NCBI RefSeq assembly: GCF_040750475.1 | Contig: NZ_JABJVY010000006.1 | Span: 124,001 to 188,000, forward strand | Source of the DNA: Amorphus sp040750475 | Lineage (GTDB): Bacteria > Pseudomonadota > Alphaproteobacteria > Rhizobiales > Amorphaceae | Length of the DNA: 64,000 nt | Reading direction: 5' to 3' | In this document: positions 10,544 to 20,234 of the stretch, piece by piece | Layout of the letters: every line of letters begins with the position of its first letter | Position numbering within the stretch: the stretch's first letter is position 1 | The notes under the pieces: generated by a model | Seen by the model: only the letters and a program-made list of their open reading frames with translations | Told to the model about the DNA's origin: nothing | The model's database searches: none | Position numbers and translations under genes: made by a program

Positions 10544-12814
10544 CTAAGTCCCGTTGCCCGTTGACGAAAGGGGTGGTGTCTCGGCGCTGCCGTCGCCGTC
10601 GGGCGGCGGACCGGCGACGGCGAGAATGAGACGGACGCAAGCGCCGGGGTGGTCGTAGCCGGCCGATTTGGCGTCGAGCAGCTCCACACGGCCGCCGTGG
10701 TCTTCGGCGATCTTGCCGACGATCGCGAGGCCGAGCCCGGTGCCTTTCTCGCGCGTCGTCATGTAGGGCTCCAGAAGCCGCTGACGCCCTTCCTCCGGCA
10801 GACCGATGCCGTTGTCGACGATCTCGATGATATGCGCGTCCTGCTCGGTGCGGATGGTGACGTCGACCCGCCCCTGGTGCTCGGCCTCATCGGCCTCCGT
10901 CTTCTGCTCGATCGCCTCGGCGGCGTTCTTGACCAGGTTGGAGACCGCCTGCACCACGAGGCGATGGTCGAACCGGCCGATCACCGGCTCTTCCGGGAAC
11001 TGGGTTTCCACCTTGACCCCGGGATGGCCGACGCTCTGCAGGAATACGCCCTCGCGCACCGCTTCGGTAAGGTTGCGCTCCTCGATCACCGGCTTCGGCA
11101 TCCGCGCGAAAGTCGAGAACTCGTTGACCATCCGGCCGATGTCGCCGACCTGGCGCACGATCGTATCGATGCACTGATCGAACACCGCGCGATCGTCCTC
11201 GACCCGCTTGCCATAGCGCCGTTTCAGACGCTCCGCCGACAACTGGATCGGCGTCAGCGGGTTCTTGATCTCGTGCGCGATCCGGCGCGCCACATCGGCC
11301 CAGGCGGAAGTGCGCTGAGCGGCGACCAGGTCGGTGATGTCGTCGAAGGTCACCACCCAGCCTTGGCGGTGGGTGTCGGCGCGGTCCACGGTGATGCGCA
11401 CGGCGAGCGTGCGCTCCTTGCCGTCGCGCTTCAGCGTGATCTGCCCCTGGCGAGCCCGGAAGCCAACATGAGAGCCACCGTCCATCAGCCCGGCCATCTC
11501 AGGCACGCCGTCGCGCAGGGGCCGGCCGATCAGCTCGTCTTCATGGGTGCCGAGGATCGTCAGCGCCGACCGGTTCGCCAGCGAGACGGTGCCGTCCGGC
11601 TCGATGCCCAGAACACCGACCGTGACACCGGCGAGCACCGCCTCAGTGAAGCGCCGACGCTGGTCGATCTGCTCGTTCGCCGACAGAAGCTCCGCATGCT
11701 GGGTACGGAGCTGGCTGGTCATGGTGTTGAAGGTTTCGCCCAGGTGAGCCAGGTCGCCATCGTTGGGATCGATCGAAACCTCGGCGGCCAAGTTACCGTG
11801 CGCAACCTCGTCGGCGGCGTCGATCAGGCCGCGAATCGGGGCCACCAGCCGGTTCGCAAAGCCAAAGCCGAGCCAGATCGCCGACACCAGGAGCACCAGG
11901 GTCACGCCGGCATAGACGAGCGCGAACGCGACCTGCATCCCCAACCGGCTCTCGTCCAAGGCCTTGTATTCCTGGGCATTGTCCTGGCTCACGCGGAGAT
12001 ATTCCAACACGCGCGAATCCATCGGCCGGGCGATGTAGAGATAGAGGTCGTCGTAGGCCTTCAGCTTCATGATGCCGCCGACCTGGTTGGCATCGCCCGG
12101 TGCGATCATCACCGGACTGCCATCTTCCGCGCGTTTCAACGCGGCGGCCGGAGGCATGGCGAGTTCCAGATCCGGATTGATGATGGCGCTGGTGATGACC
12201 GTGCCGTTCTCCGCCAGCAGGAACGCCTTCGGCAGAAGCCGCAACGAGGCTTGGGTCTGGAGATATTGGTCGAACCGCGCCGGCTCGTGATCGTAGAGCT
12301 GACGGGCGCGATCGACGTCATGGGCCATCGCGATCAGATCGCCCCGCAATACGCCGGCATGCTCTTCCACATAGGCATCCGCGACGGCGACGGAATTGTC
12401 GACGATGGCCCGGGTTCGCTCCTCAAACCAGCGATCGAGACCCCGGTTGAGGGTGATAACGGCCACCACCGCCACCAGCGCCGCCGGCAGCACCGCCATC
12501 AGCGAAAACAGCGCGAGGACGCGTACGTGCAAGCGTGCCCCGGCCCGACGCGCCCGACGGGCCCGCCACAGACTGACCGCCTCCCAGGCCACGCCGACGA
12601 CCAGAATCCCGACCAGCAGCGCGTTGATGACGAGCGCGATTTCCACCACCTGGCCGTCCGGCGCGATCGGCGTCAGCCCGGTCAAGACCAGGAAGGTGGC
12701 CGTGACGGATACCAGCGCGGCGCCCACGGTCCACATGCTCGCCGTGCGGATCCAGGGCCGCCGGTCGCTCTGCGGGCGTAAAGGATGGTCTGTCGTAATG
12801 TCGCTTGCCGTCAT
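10544..12814 (-). CDS. ntrY: Nitrogen regulation sensor histidine kinase NtrY
   Basis: Membrane histidine kinase of 756 residues. Two or three N-terminal transmembrane helices (within about residues 25-135) precede an extracytoplasmic sensor region, then another helix near 300-320 and a HAMP domain (ANRLVAPIRGLIDAADEVAHGN). A PAS domain follows at about 385-495. The H box is RRIAHEIKNPLTPI with His near 514, then N, G1 (DNGIGLPEEG) and G2 (GTGLGLAIV) boxes. It is followed directly by its partner ntrX. The usual upstream neighbours ntrB and ntrC are not here; a chloride channel gene takes their place. Confidence 0.95.
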   Translation of the reverse strand: MTASDITTDHPLRPQSDRRPWIRTASMWTVGAALVSVTATFLVLTGLTPIAPDGQVVEIALVINALLVGILVVGVAWEAVSLWRARRARRAGARLHVRVLALFSLMAVLPAALVAVVAVITLNRGLDRWFEERTRAIVDNSVAVADAYVEEHAGVLRGDLIAMAHDVDRARQLYDHEPARFDQYLQTQASLRLLPKAFLLAENGTVITSAIINPDLELAMPPAAALKRAEDGSPVMIAPGDANQVGGIMKLKAYDDLYLYIARPMDSRVLEYLRVSQDNAQEYKALDESRLGMQVAFALVYAGVTLVLLVSAIWLGFGFANRLVAPIRGLIDAADEVAHGNLAAEVSIDPNDGDLAHLGETFNTMTSQLRTQHAELLSANEQIDQRRRFTEAVLAGVTVGVLGIEPDGTVSLANRSALTILGTHEDELIGRPLRDGVPEMAGLMDGGSHVGFRARQGQITLKRDGKERTLAVRITVDRADTHRQGWVVTFDDITDLVAAQRTSAWADVARRIAHEIKNPLTPIQLSAERLKRRYGKRVEDDRAVFDQCIDTIVRQVGDIGRMVNEFSTFARMPKPVIEERNLTEAVREGVFLQSVGHPGVKVETQFPEEPVIGRFDHRLVVQAVSNLVKNAAEAIEQKTEADEAEHQGRVDVTIRTEQDAHIIEIVDNGIGLPEEGRQRLLEPYMTTREKGTGLGLAIVGKIAEDHGGRVELLDAKSAGYDHPGACVRLILAVAGPPPDGDGSAETPPLSSTGNGT

Positions 12815-12942
12815 AACCGCTCAATCGTCGGAATCACCACCGCGTCGGCGGCGTCACCGATCAACAACATTGTTGCAAAAATGAGACGACACCGTCCACC
12901 GGGTCGCGCCATCCACTGGCCAAGGCGGATGGCGGGCAGAAA

Positions 12943-14379
12943 TCAGGTGTCACTTTTTTCCCGCTCGCGTTCCCAGCCGAGTTCGACCGGCGTGTGGTCG
13001 GATGTGGAATCGGGAACGGGCTGGCCGGCAAGACGCAGCGTCCGGGCAAGAAGCTGCTCGTAGATCGGCTGCCCGCCCAACAGTTCCGCCACCAGGTTCG
13101 AGACGATACAGGTGATGAAGACGGGCAACAGCAGTTCGAACGATCCCGTCAGCTCCAGGACAAGGACGACCCCGACCATGGGCGCACGCACGGTAGAGGT
13201 GAAAAGCCCACCCATTGCGGCGATCGCGAAGGCGATTGGAACCCCCTCGGCGCCGGGGACGAGGTAGGCGACGGCGGCCCCTATCGCCAATCCGGTGGAG
13301 GTGGCAAGCGTCAGGATCGGCGCGAAAATGCCGCCCGGCGCGCCGGTGGAATAGCTCGCCATCGTCGTGCCAAGCCGCAGAAGCACCAACAGGAAGAGCC
13401 CCGCGACGGTCCAATGCTCGGCGACCAAAGCCAGTATCAGCGTCTCCCCGCCTGTCGTGGCGGCAGGAAAGACGATCAGCAGAGCACCTAGAAGGAGCCC
13501 CCAGACCGCGGGGAACAGGTACGGTGACGTCACCTTGCCGAGCGCAAGCACCGCATCGAGCGACCAGAGCAGCAGCCAATTGAAGACCAACCCGAAGAGA
13601 CCCAGGAGCGCGCCCAAAAGCGCGAATCCGATCAGGAAATGCGGCGCGACCATGGACGAACGGATCGCCAGGTCCGGTCCGATGCCGGCGATTTGCTCGG
13701 TAACGATCGTGGAAAAGATCGCCGCGATCGCGACCCCCATATAGGTCCGGAACGAATAGGGAAACTGGCGACGCGTCTCCTCGATGACGAACAGGACGGC
13801 AGCGAGCGGCGCGTTGAAGGCAGCCGCCAAGCCCGCGGCGGCACCGGCGGCATATAGGCCGCGCCGTTCAACCAAGCCAGGGCGAACGGCATCCGACAGG
13901 CTGGCTGCGATCGAAGCGCCGATATGGATCGTCGGCCCTTCCCGTCCGACCACCAGCCCGGACCCGATCGACAGCAACCCACCGAAAAACTTGACCGGAA
14001 GCACCCGGCGCCAGCGAAGCGGGCGCACCCCTTCCATCGCGCCCTCGATTTCCTGCACACCGGATCCGCCTGCCTCCGGCGCGAATCGGCGCACCAGAAA
14101 CACAGCGGCCACCACCATGATGCTGGTGGAGACGGCGGCGATCGGCAGCGCCCATTCCATCGGCGCCACGGCGGCCAGCGCCCGATGCCAAACAAGCAGA
14201 CGATCGGCCACCAGATGGAAGGTCGTGCCCAGGGCCCCGGTCAACGTCCCTACGAGCATGGCGAGCAGATAGAAGCCCGCATCGGAAGTGCGCGTCGACG
14301 CTGGCGATCCTGTCACTGGCCAATCCCGTCCATGCCGCACCCGCCCTCGCCCATTTCGATCGCCGCGCCGTTTTGCCAT
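12943..14379 (-). CDS. clcA: ClC-family chloride channel or chloride/proton antiporter
   Basis: Integral membrane protein of about 478 residues with the ClC signatures: GSGVQEIEG (first anion-selectivity segment), GREGPTI near residues 143-150 with the gating glutamate, and a Tyr in QPIYEQLLARTL matching the central coordinating tyrosine. The internal glutamate pair in VIEETRRQF matches the proton-path glutamate of E. coli ClcA, so I infer Cl-/H+ exchange rather than a passive channel. There are no C-terminal CBS domains. I chose the ATG at 14379 with a GAGGA site just upstream. An in-frame TTG four codons earlier is the alternative. Confidence 0.92.
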   Translation of the reverse strand: MAKRRGDRNGRGRVRHGRDWPVTGSPASTRTSDAGFYLLAMLVGTLTGALGTTFHLVADRLLVWHRALAAVAPMEWALPIAAVSTSIMVVAAVFLVRRFAPEAGGSGVQEIEGAMEGVRPLRWRRVLPVKFFGGLLSIGSGLVVGREGPTIHIGASIAASLSDAVRPGLVERRGLYAAGAAAGLAAAFNAPLAAVLFVIEETRRQFPYSFRTYMGVAIAAIFSTIVTEQIAGIGPDLAIRSSMVAPHFLIGFALLGALLGLFGLVFNWLLLWSLDAVLALGKVTSPYLFPAVWGLLLGALLIVFPAATTGGETLILALVAEHWTVAGLFLLVLLRLGTTMASYSTGAPGGIFAPILTLATSTGLAIGAAVAYLVPGAEGVPIAFAIAAMGGLFTSTVRAPMVGVVLVLELTGSFELLLPVFITCIVSNLVAELLGGQPIYEQLLARTLRLAGQPVPDSTSDHTPVELGWEREREKSDT

Positions 14380-14777
14380 GGCGATCCTCAAGATGTGAAT
14401 ATCATCCCTTGCGGATCATGCGATCCCGGTGTTTTCGCAGCGGACCAGCGCAAATGGAGGAAACAGGATAGATCCCAGCAGCTTAAGGAGACCGCAACGG
14501 GCACCGTGCGTGCTCGAAAGGTCCGTCGCCGGCTGGCGCGGGATGCGGGCGGCCAACCGGTCTTCACTTGGCCCGGAAACGCACTCATGCACCGATCGAG
14601 CCACTCAAACGACGACGCCGACTTGCCGCCCTCACTGCCTACAAGATAAGCAAGACATGCATCATCGCTGCGCACTGCAGCCGACCTGCCGACGCAGGCC
14701 CGCGCTGCAATCTGTCATCCGCCCGTGCGCCGGCCACCCGACCTTTCCAGGATTCCTGAGAGTTCCAGGACGCTCGT
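14380..14777. other. Gene-free divergent region between clcA and the MFS gene
   Basis: About 400 bases between two divergent genes. Open frames here are short, cysteine- and arginine-rich and not conserved-looking. The region should contain both promoters. I see no recognisable repeat, tRNA or riboswitch. Confidence 0.5.
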
Positions 14778-15992
14778 ATGCCGCTTTTCCTCCGCGTGTT
14801 CCTGCCCTTTTCGATCGGCTATCTGCTGAGCTTCCTGATCCGGGTGATCAACGCAGTTGCCGGCGAGCCGATCGCTGAGGAATTTGCGCTCAGCCCCGGT
14901 GAGCTCGGCCTTCTGACCAGCCTGTTCTTTCTGGCCTTCGCCTGTACCCAGCTCCCGAACGGTATCCTCATCGACCGGTTCGGGCCGCGCCGGGTGCAAG
15001 GCACGCTCTTGCTGGTCGCCGGCACCGGAACCCTTCTGTTCGCCACGGCCGGTTCGTTCTGGTGGCTGGGCGTCGGGCGCCTTCTGATGGGGTTCGGTAC
15101 GGCGACCTGCCTGACGGCCTCGTTTGCGGCCTATCGGTTGTGGTTCGGGCCCGATCGACTGCCGATGATCAATGGGCTGCACATGTCGGTCGGCGGGATC
15201 GGCGCGTTCATCGGCGGCGCCCCGACAGAGGCGCTGATCACCGCGTTCGGCTGGCGCTCGATCTTTTTCGTGCTGGGGATCGGACTGTTCGTGCTGGCGT
15301 TCGTCACTCTGTTCGTGGTGCCGCGCCACGACACGGCAGCAGCCCCCGCTCCCACCCGGGTTCTCCTGCGCGAGCTCCGTTCGATCCTGGTGTCGCGGCC
15401 GTTCTGGCGCCTTTGCCCCCTGTCGACGGCGGTTCAGGCGATCTCGCTATCGGTCTCCGGGTTGTGGGCCGGTCCCTGGCTCCGGGATGCAGCCGGCGTC
15501 GCTCCGGCAACCGCGGCGATCTGGCTATCAGTGATCGGAATCGCGTTGATGCTCGGCTTTCTCAGCTTCGGCTGGCTCGGCCAGCGCGCGGCGCGGCGCG
15601 GCGTGTCGATCGAACGGGTGTTCGTGCTGGGCTGCTTCGGATTTCTGGTCGTGCAGATCCTGATGATCGTGGTCCCTCCCACGCTCACTGCGCCGCTGTG
15701 GCTGCTCTACGTCTTCTTCGGCAGCGTCGGTGTGCTCGCCTTCGTGGTCGGGTCGTCGTCCTTCAGCCCGAGCGCGGCGGGTCGCCTCAACACGGCGCTG
15801 AACTTCTTCGTGTTCGTCGCCGCCTTCCTGGTCCAATGGCTGTTCGGCGAGTTGCTCGATTTCTTCCCCGCCGACCATGGCGGCGCCTCGGCCGCAGGCT
15901 ATCGCACGGCGTTTGCGATCCTGTGCGCCATCCAGGCGCTGAGCTTCATTCCGATCCTGGTCATTCGCCGGCCGGAGACCCAGGGGTCATGA
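14778..15992 (+). CDS. MFS transporter, substrate unknown
   Basis: Twelve-helix major facilitator protein (404 residues). The loop between helices 2 and 3 has the MFS motif form NGILIDRFGPRRV, and helix 4-5 carries RLLMGFGTATCLTASFAAYRLWF. It resembles uncharacterised anion or organic-acid carriers, but no residue pattern fixes the substrate. It is convergent with an M20 peptidase gene that ends 54 bases away. That neighbour could hydrolyse the imported compound, which is speculation. Confidence 0.85.
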   Translation: MPLFLRVFLPFSIGYLLSFLIRVINAVAGEPIAEEFALSPGELGLLTSLFFLAFACTQLPNGILIDRFGPRRVQGTLLLVAGTGTLLFATAGSFWWLGVGRLLMGFGTATCLTASFAAYRLWFGPDRLPMINGLHMSVGGIGAFIGGAPTEALITAFGWRSIFFVLGIGLFVLAFVTLFVVPRHDTAAAPAPTRVLLRELRSILVSRPFWRLCPLSTAVQAISLSVSGLWAGPWLRDAAGVAPATAAIWLSVIGIALMLGFLSFGWLGQRAARRGVSIERVFVLGCFGFLVVQILMIVVPPTLTAPLWLLYVFFGSVGVLAFVVGSSSFSPSAAGRLNTALNFFVFVAAFLVQWLFGELLDFFPADHGGASAAGYRTAFAILCAIQALSFIPILVIRRPETQGS

Positions 15993-16045
15993 CCCTAATG
16001 CACGTTCGGGAAACGGGCGGACCGGTCTCCCGTCCCGAAATTGCG

Positions 16046-17263
16046 CTATTCGGCGAGAAGATCCGCCAATGTCAGGGCGACGACCTTGATCGCGTTCTTG
16101 AAGTCGGAGAGTTCCACGTGCTCGTTGGCGGCGTGGCTGTCGGCGGCCGCAGTGACCGCCGCACTGGAGCCGTAGAGTACCGTAGGAATGCCAGCGGCGG
16201 CATAGTGGCGGGCGCTGGTATAGACCGGTGCGCCGGTGGCGGGAACGGGGTGCCCCAGCAAGGCTTCCGCATGACGCTTGAGCGGCTCCACGATCCGCTC
16301 CGCCCCTGGCACCGTGCGCATTGCACCCGCAAGCATGATCCGGCGACATTCCACCTCGATGCCTTCGTGCCCGCCGGCCGCCTCGAACACGCGCCGGGTG
16401 AGTTCGGCCTCTACCGCTTCCGGGTCCTCTTCCGGAATCAGTCGTCGATCGACCTTCAGCACGACACGGTCGGGCACGACGTTGGTGTGCACGCCGCCCG
16501 AAATGGTGCCGACTGTCAGCTTGGCGGATCCGATACCCGCCTCCTCGCTGACGATGGCGGACAGCCGCCGACGCTCGTCATAAAGCGCGCTCAGAATGTC
16601 GGTCGCCGCCTCCAGCGCATCCGCGCCACTTTCCGGCACAGCGGCATGGGCGGCCCGGCCGCGAACCACCACCTCCAGATGGAGACAGCCGTTGTGGGCG
16701 GTGGTGATCGCCGCGACGAAACCCGCGGCAATCACCAGATCCGGCCGGGTCAGTCCCTGGCCCAGCAGCCATTGCGGCCCCACGAACCCGCCGACCTCCT
16801 CATCGAAGGTGACATGCAGTTCGACGGTTCCGTTGAGGCGGTCGGCCACCGGATCAAGCGCCAGAAGCGCGAAGGCGTAGCTCGCGACATCGGCCTTCGC
16901 ATCCGTCGCGCCGCGGCCGTAGAGGGCGCCACCGCGGATTTCGGCGCCATAGGGATCGCTGGTCCAGCCCTCGCCCGGCGGGACCACGTCGGCGTGGCTG
17001 GCGAGCGCCACGATCGGTCCGGTGCCGGCGCCGAAGGTGCGCCGCACGACCAGGTTGGTCGCGCTGCGCATGCCGTACTGGCGCACGAACGGATCGGGCA
17101 CCGGGTGCTCTTCTATCTCGAGGCCGAGGCCCTCATAGAGCCGGGCGATGCGATCCGCCGCCTCGGCACAGTCGCCCGGCGGATTTTCCGAAGGGATACG
17201 GACGATCTCCTGGAGAAACGTCACGGCCTCGTCGAAACGGCCGTCGACCTCGTTCTCGATCAT
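16046..17263 (-). CDS. M20 family metallopeptidase (ArgE/DapE type)
   Basis: Zinc-dependent deacylase or peptidase of 405 residues. Metal ligands are visible in SHADVVPPG, in GRGATDAKA (the bridging Asp) and in TFDEEVGG (catalytic Glu plus ligand). A C-terminal His is in AANEHVELSDF. The lid or dimerisation domain is at about residues 185-300 (HNGCLHLEVVVRGRAAHAAVPE). It could be an acetylornithine deacetylase, a desuccinylase or a carbamoyl or acyl-amino-acid hydrolase; motifs do not separate these. Its start lies 10 bases after the stop of the quinone oxidoreductase gene on the same strand, so the two may be co-transcribed. Confidence 0.88.
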   Translation of the reverse strand: MIENEVDGRFDEAVTFLQEIVRIPSENPPGDCAEAADRIARLYEGLGLEIEEHPVPDPFVRQYGMRSATNLVVRRTFGAGTGPIVALASHADVVPPGEGWTSDPYGAEIRGGALYGRGATDAKADVASYAFALLALDPVADRLNGTVELHVTFDEEVGGFVGPQWLLGQGLTRPDLVIAAGFVAAITTAHNGCLHLEVVVRGRAAHAAVPESGADALEAATDILSALYDERRRLSAIVSEEAGIGSAKLTVGTISGGVHTNVVPDRVVLKVDRRLIPEEDPEAVEAELTRRVFEAAGGHEGIEVECRRIMLAGAMRTVPGAERIVEPLKRHAEALLGHPVPATGAPVYTSARHYAAAGIPTVLYGSSAAVTAAADSHAANEHVELSDFKNAIKVVALTLADLLAE

Positions 17264-17273
17264 CGCAGTCGCC

Positions 17274-18251
17274 TCACGGGATCAGGACCGTGGTGCCGGT
17301 GGTCTTGCGCCCCTCCAGGTCGGTATGGGCCCGCCCGGCCTCGGCAAGCGGATATTCCTGGTTGACCCGTATCGACACGGCGCCGGACGCGACCACATCG
17401 AACAGGTCGCGAGCGGTTTCTTCCAGGTCGGCACGCTCGGCGATGTAGTGGAAAAGCGTCGGCCGGGTGCAAAAGAGCGAGCCCTTCTGGTTCAGGATCT
17501 GAAGATCGAAATCCTTGATCGGCCCGGAGGACTGGCCGAACGGCACCCAGAGCCCCAGCGGATGGATGCAGTCCAGCGTGCCGGGATAGGTATCGCGACC
17601 GACGGAATCGTAGGCCACGTCGACGCCCTTGCCGCCGGTGATCTCCTTCACCCGCTCCACGAAATTCTCGGTTCGGTAGTTGATCACATGGGTGTAGCCA
17701 TGCGCCTTGGCGAGCTCGACCTTGTCCTCGGAACCGGCGGTTCCGATGATGGTGGCGCCGAGATGCTTGGCCCACTGGCCGGCGATCAGGCCGACGCCGC
17801 CGGCCGCGGCATGGAACAGGATCGTGGTGCCGGCGGTGACGGGATAGGTCCGGCGTAGGAGATAGCGCGCGGTCATGCCCTTCAGCATCATGCCGGCGGC
17901 GCTCTTGTCGTCGATCGCGTCGGGCACCTTCACCACCCGCGCGGCGTCGACAATGCGTTCCTGGCTGTAGGCGCCGAGCGCTCCCGGATAGGCGATCCGG
18001 TCGCCCACCTTCAACTCGGTGACGCCCTCGCCCACGGCCTCGACCACGCCGGCGCCCTCATTGCCGGGGATGAACGGAAGCCCGTTCGGCGCCTTGTAGA
18101 GGCCGGAGCGGAAATAGGTGTCGATATAGTTCAGGCCGACGGCGGTGTGGCGAATGCGCGCCTGCCCTGGCCCCGGCTCGCCGACCTCCACGTCCTCCCA
18201 TTTGAGGACCTCAGGTCCTCCGGTCTCGTGAACCACGATTGCCTTCGTCAT
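17274..18251 (-). CDS. Quinone oxidoreductase-like NADPH-dependent reductase (zeta-crystallin type)
   Basis: Medium-chain reductase of 325 residues without zinc ligands, as in QOR. The GroES-like N-terminal domain includes GLNYIDTYFRSGLYK and PGNEGAGVVEAVG. The Rossmann domain has the nucleotide motif AAAGGVGLIAGQWAK. It probably reduces quinones or activated alkenes with NADPH. It lies between a TerC gene (33 bases upstream) and the M20 peptidase on the same strand. This is a loose cluster with no evident common pathway. Confidence 0.92.
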   Translation of the reverse strand: MTKAIVVHETGGPEVLKWEDVEVGEPGPGQARIRHTAVGLNYIDTYFRSGLYKAPNGLPFIPGNEGAGVVEAVGEGVTELKVGDRIAYPGALGAYSQERIVDAARVVKVPDAIDDKSAAGMMLKGMTARYLLRRTYPVTAGTTILFHAAAGGVGLIAGQWAKHLGATIIGTAGSEDKVELAKAHGYTHVINYRTENFVERVKEITGGKGVDVAYDSVGRDTYPGTLDCIHPLGLWVPFGQSSGPIKDFDLQILNQKGSLFCTRPTLFHYIAERADLEETARDLFDVVASGAVSIRVNQEYPLAEAGRAHTDLEGRKTTGTTVLIP

Positions 18252-18284
18252 CGTACCCTCCTTGCTCCGGCGAAAACGCGCCGG

Positions 18285-19019
18285 CTAGTTCTGGTTCTCT
18301 ACGTGCATCGCCTTGCGCTTGCGATGGCGCATGATGTTCAGGACCTCCACCAGGGCGGAGAATGCCATGGCGAAGTAGATGTATGCCCTCGGAATGTGGA
18401 AGCCGAGACCATCCGCGATCAAGGCGACGCCGATCAGAAGCAGGAAGGAGAGCGCCAGCATCTTGGTTGTGGGATGCTCCTTGATGAAGGCCGCCACCGG
18501 TCCAGACGCCACGAACATGATCCCGATCGAGATCACGACCGCGGCGATCATCACCTCCACATGCTCCGCCATACCGACGGCGGTGACGATGGAGTCCACC
18601 GAAAACACCAGGTCGATCAACAGGATCTGCACGATCACCGACCAGAAGGCGGGATGCTTCGGTTGGGCGCCGTGCTCGTCCTCCTCGCCCTCGATGCCGG
18701 AGTGGATCTCAAGCGTTCCCTTGAACAGGAGAAAGGCGCCGCCGGCGAGCAGGATCATGTCGCGCCAGGAGAACGCCTCGCCAAACACCGTGAAGAGCGG
18801 CGCGGTGAGACCGATGATCCAGGAGATCACCAGAAGCAGCAGGATGCGCAGGACGAGCGCCAGCGACAGACCGATGCGCCGCGCCGAATCGGCGCTGGAG
18901 GCAGGCAATCGGGAAACCAGCACCGAGATGAAGACGATGTTGTCGATCCCGAGAACGATCTCCATCACCGTCAGGGTGACGAGGCTTGCCCAAATCTGCG
19001 GATCCGCGATCCATTCCAT
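18285..19019 (-). CDS. terC: TerC family integral membrane protein
   Basis: Seven-or-so-helix TerC/YceF-type protein (244 residues). Acidic intramembrane motifs typical of the family are present: MEIVLGIDNIVFISVL and LIDLVFSVDSIVTAVGM, with paired Asp-Asn and Asp-Ser. Members are linked to manganese export during co-translational metalation of secreted enzymes and to tellurite resistance. I chose the ATG at 19019 because a GGGGGAG site lies 7-8 bases upstream. The longer frame starts at a TTG that overlaps this site. Confidence 0.93.
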   Translation of the reverse strand: MEWIADPQIWASLVTLTVMEIVLGIDNIVFISVLVSRLPASSADSARRIGLSLALVLRILLLLVISWIIGLTAPLFTVFGEAFSWRDMILLAGGAFLLFKGTLEIHSGIEGEEDEHGAQPKHPAFWSVIVQILLIDLVFSVDSIVTAVGMAEHVEVMIAAVVISIGIMFVASGPVAAFIKEHPTTKMLALSFLLLIGVALIADGLGFHIPRAYIYFAMAFSALVEVLNIMRHRKRKAMHVENQN

Positions 19020-19112
19020 GCGCGTCAGCTCCCCCAACGTCCAATGCGGCCAGTCGCGTGCAACACAGAAACGCCGACCGGCGCCGGACGTTCATCGCTC
19101 TCGGCGGATCGG

Positions 19113-20048
19113 TTATAGTCCGAGAAGGCGTCGCCCCGGCTCCGACAATGTGAACAGCATAGCGCCCCAGAGGAGCAAGGCGATCCCGATCCCGCGCGGA
19201 AGCGCGCGCCCGGATCCCGCCTTCTCCGCCACCATCAGGACCGTGAAGATCGCCATCCAGACCACGTTCATGACGCCGACGGCGAACATCACCACCATTA
19301 GCGCCCAGCAGCAGCCGAGGCAGTAGACGCCCTCCTCCAGGCCGAGCCGAAACATGCCGTAGTCGGTCGTGCGCCAGCGCGACGCCAGGATCGAAAACGG
19401 TGCGCGGCAGCGGGTCAGACAGGCATATTTCGCCGGCGTGAGCTGATAGAGTCCGGCGGCCATCAGCGTCGTTCCGGCAAGCGCCGGCGCAAGCGGCGTC
19501 ATGGCAGGCGACATCGTGCCGAGCGCGACAAGGCCGAGCTGAGCCGCCCCGGCAACCACCGCGAAGGCGACCCAAACGCTGACATAGCCGGCCCCGAGCA
19601 GACCCATCGACGGCACCCGCTCGCCGTTGCGGCGGGCCCGGCCGGCGATGGCGGCATAGGTGGTGAACATCGGAACGGCCGTGGGCAGCATCATCGCGAA
19701 CACCATCGCCGCCCACATGGCGACGGTGACGGCCACCGTCGTGGGATCGATACCGTTGGCCAGCGTGACCGGCGCACACAGCGCCGTCAGAAAGGCCGGC
19801 ACCTGAGGCGATCCGCCGACATTCAGGAGGTTCATGCCGGGCCCGAGTGCCGAGCGCAGCGCTTCCGGCACCGCCATCACGGTGGCGGCCAGATAGAGCC
19901 ACCCGATCAAGGCCGCCAGCGCCACCGCCACGATCACCAGAACGCGCCCGCGCTTCGGCGTCAAAAGTGGCTTCACCGGCTCAAGATCGGGGGTGGCGGC
20001 CCCGGTCCGGGCGTCGGATGAAACGGATTGTCTCGTGCGGGCTGTCAT
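19113..20048 (-). CDS. DUF2182 predicted metal-binding membrane protein
   Basis: Multi-helix inner-membrane protein of 311 residues with the DUF2182 hallmarks. These are a helix with WAAMVFAMMLPTAVPM, the loop YACLTRCRAPF with two cysteines, and GVYCLGCCWALM with three cysteines near the C-terminal third. These Cys and Met clusters suggest metal handling. It often neighbours metal-homeostasis genes, and here it sits just upstream of a TerC gene on the same strand. No biochemical role is established. Confidence 0.88.
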   Translation of the reverse strand: MTARTRQSVSSDARTGAATPDLEPVKPLLTPKRGRVLVIVAVALAALIGWLYLAATVMAVPEALRSALGPGMNLLNVGGSPQVPAFLTALCAPVTLANGIDPTTVAVTVAMWAAMVFAMMLPTAVPMFTTYAAIAGRARRNGERVPSMGLLGAGYVSVWVAFAVVAGAAQLGLVALGTMSPAMTPLAPALAGTTLMAAGLYQLTPAKYACLTRCRAPFSILASRWRTTDYGMFRLGLEEGVYCLGCCWALMVVMFAVGVMNVVWMAIFTVLMVAEKAGSGRALPRGIGIALLLWGAMLFTLSEPGRRLLGL

Positions 20049-20234
20049 GTCGAGGCGCGGCGACGTTTCACTTTTCCTGATCGATCCGGTCTATCACAGG
20101 ATTCGCGTGCAGCCCCGCGACACGCTACCCCCTTGGCAGAGGCCCGGTGTCCGCCACATGGATAGTTGGATCGACGATAGATAGGCCGCCTCGTCTTTGA
20201 GAGAAGACGGACAATCGGAAATGAGGACAGCGCG

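Noticed and set aside
10649..12781. 710-codon open frame on the plus strand opposite ntrY
   Set aside because: High-GC shadow. The encoded protein is rich in Arg, His and Asp without domains, while the opposite strand encodes a complete NtrY kinase.
15062..17365. 767-codon plus-strand frame across the MFS and M20 genes
   Set aside because: It overlaps a clear MFS gene in another frame and lies antisense to a clear M20 peptidase, and its product has no recognisable motif.
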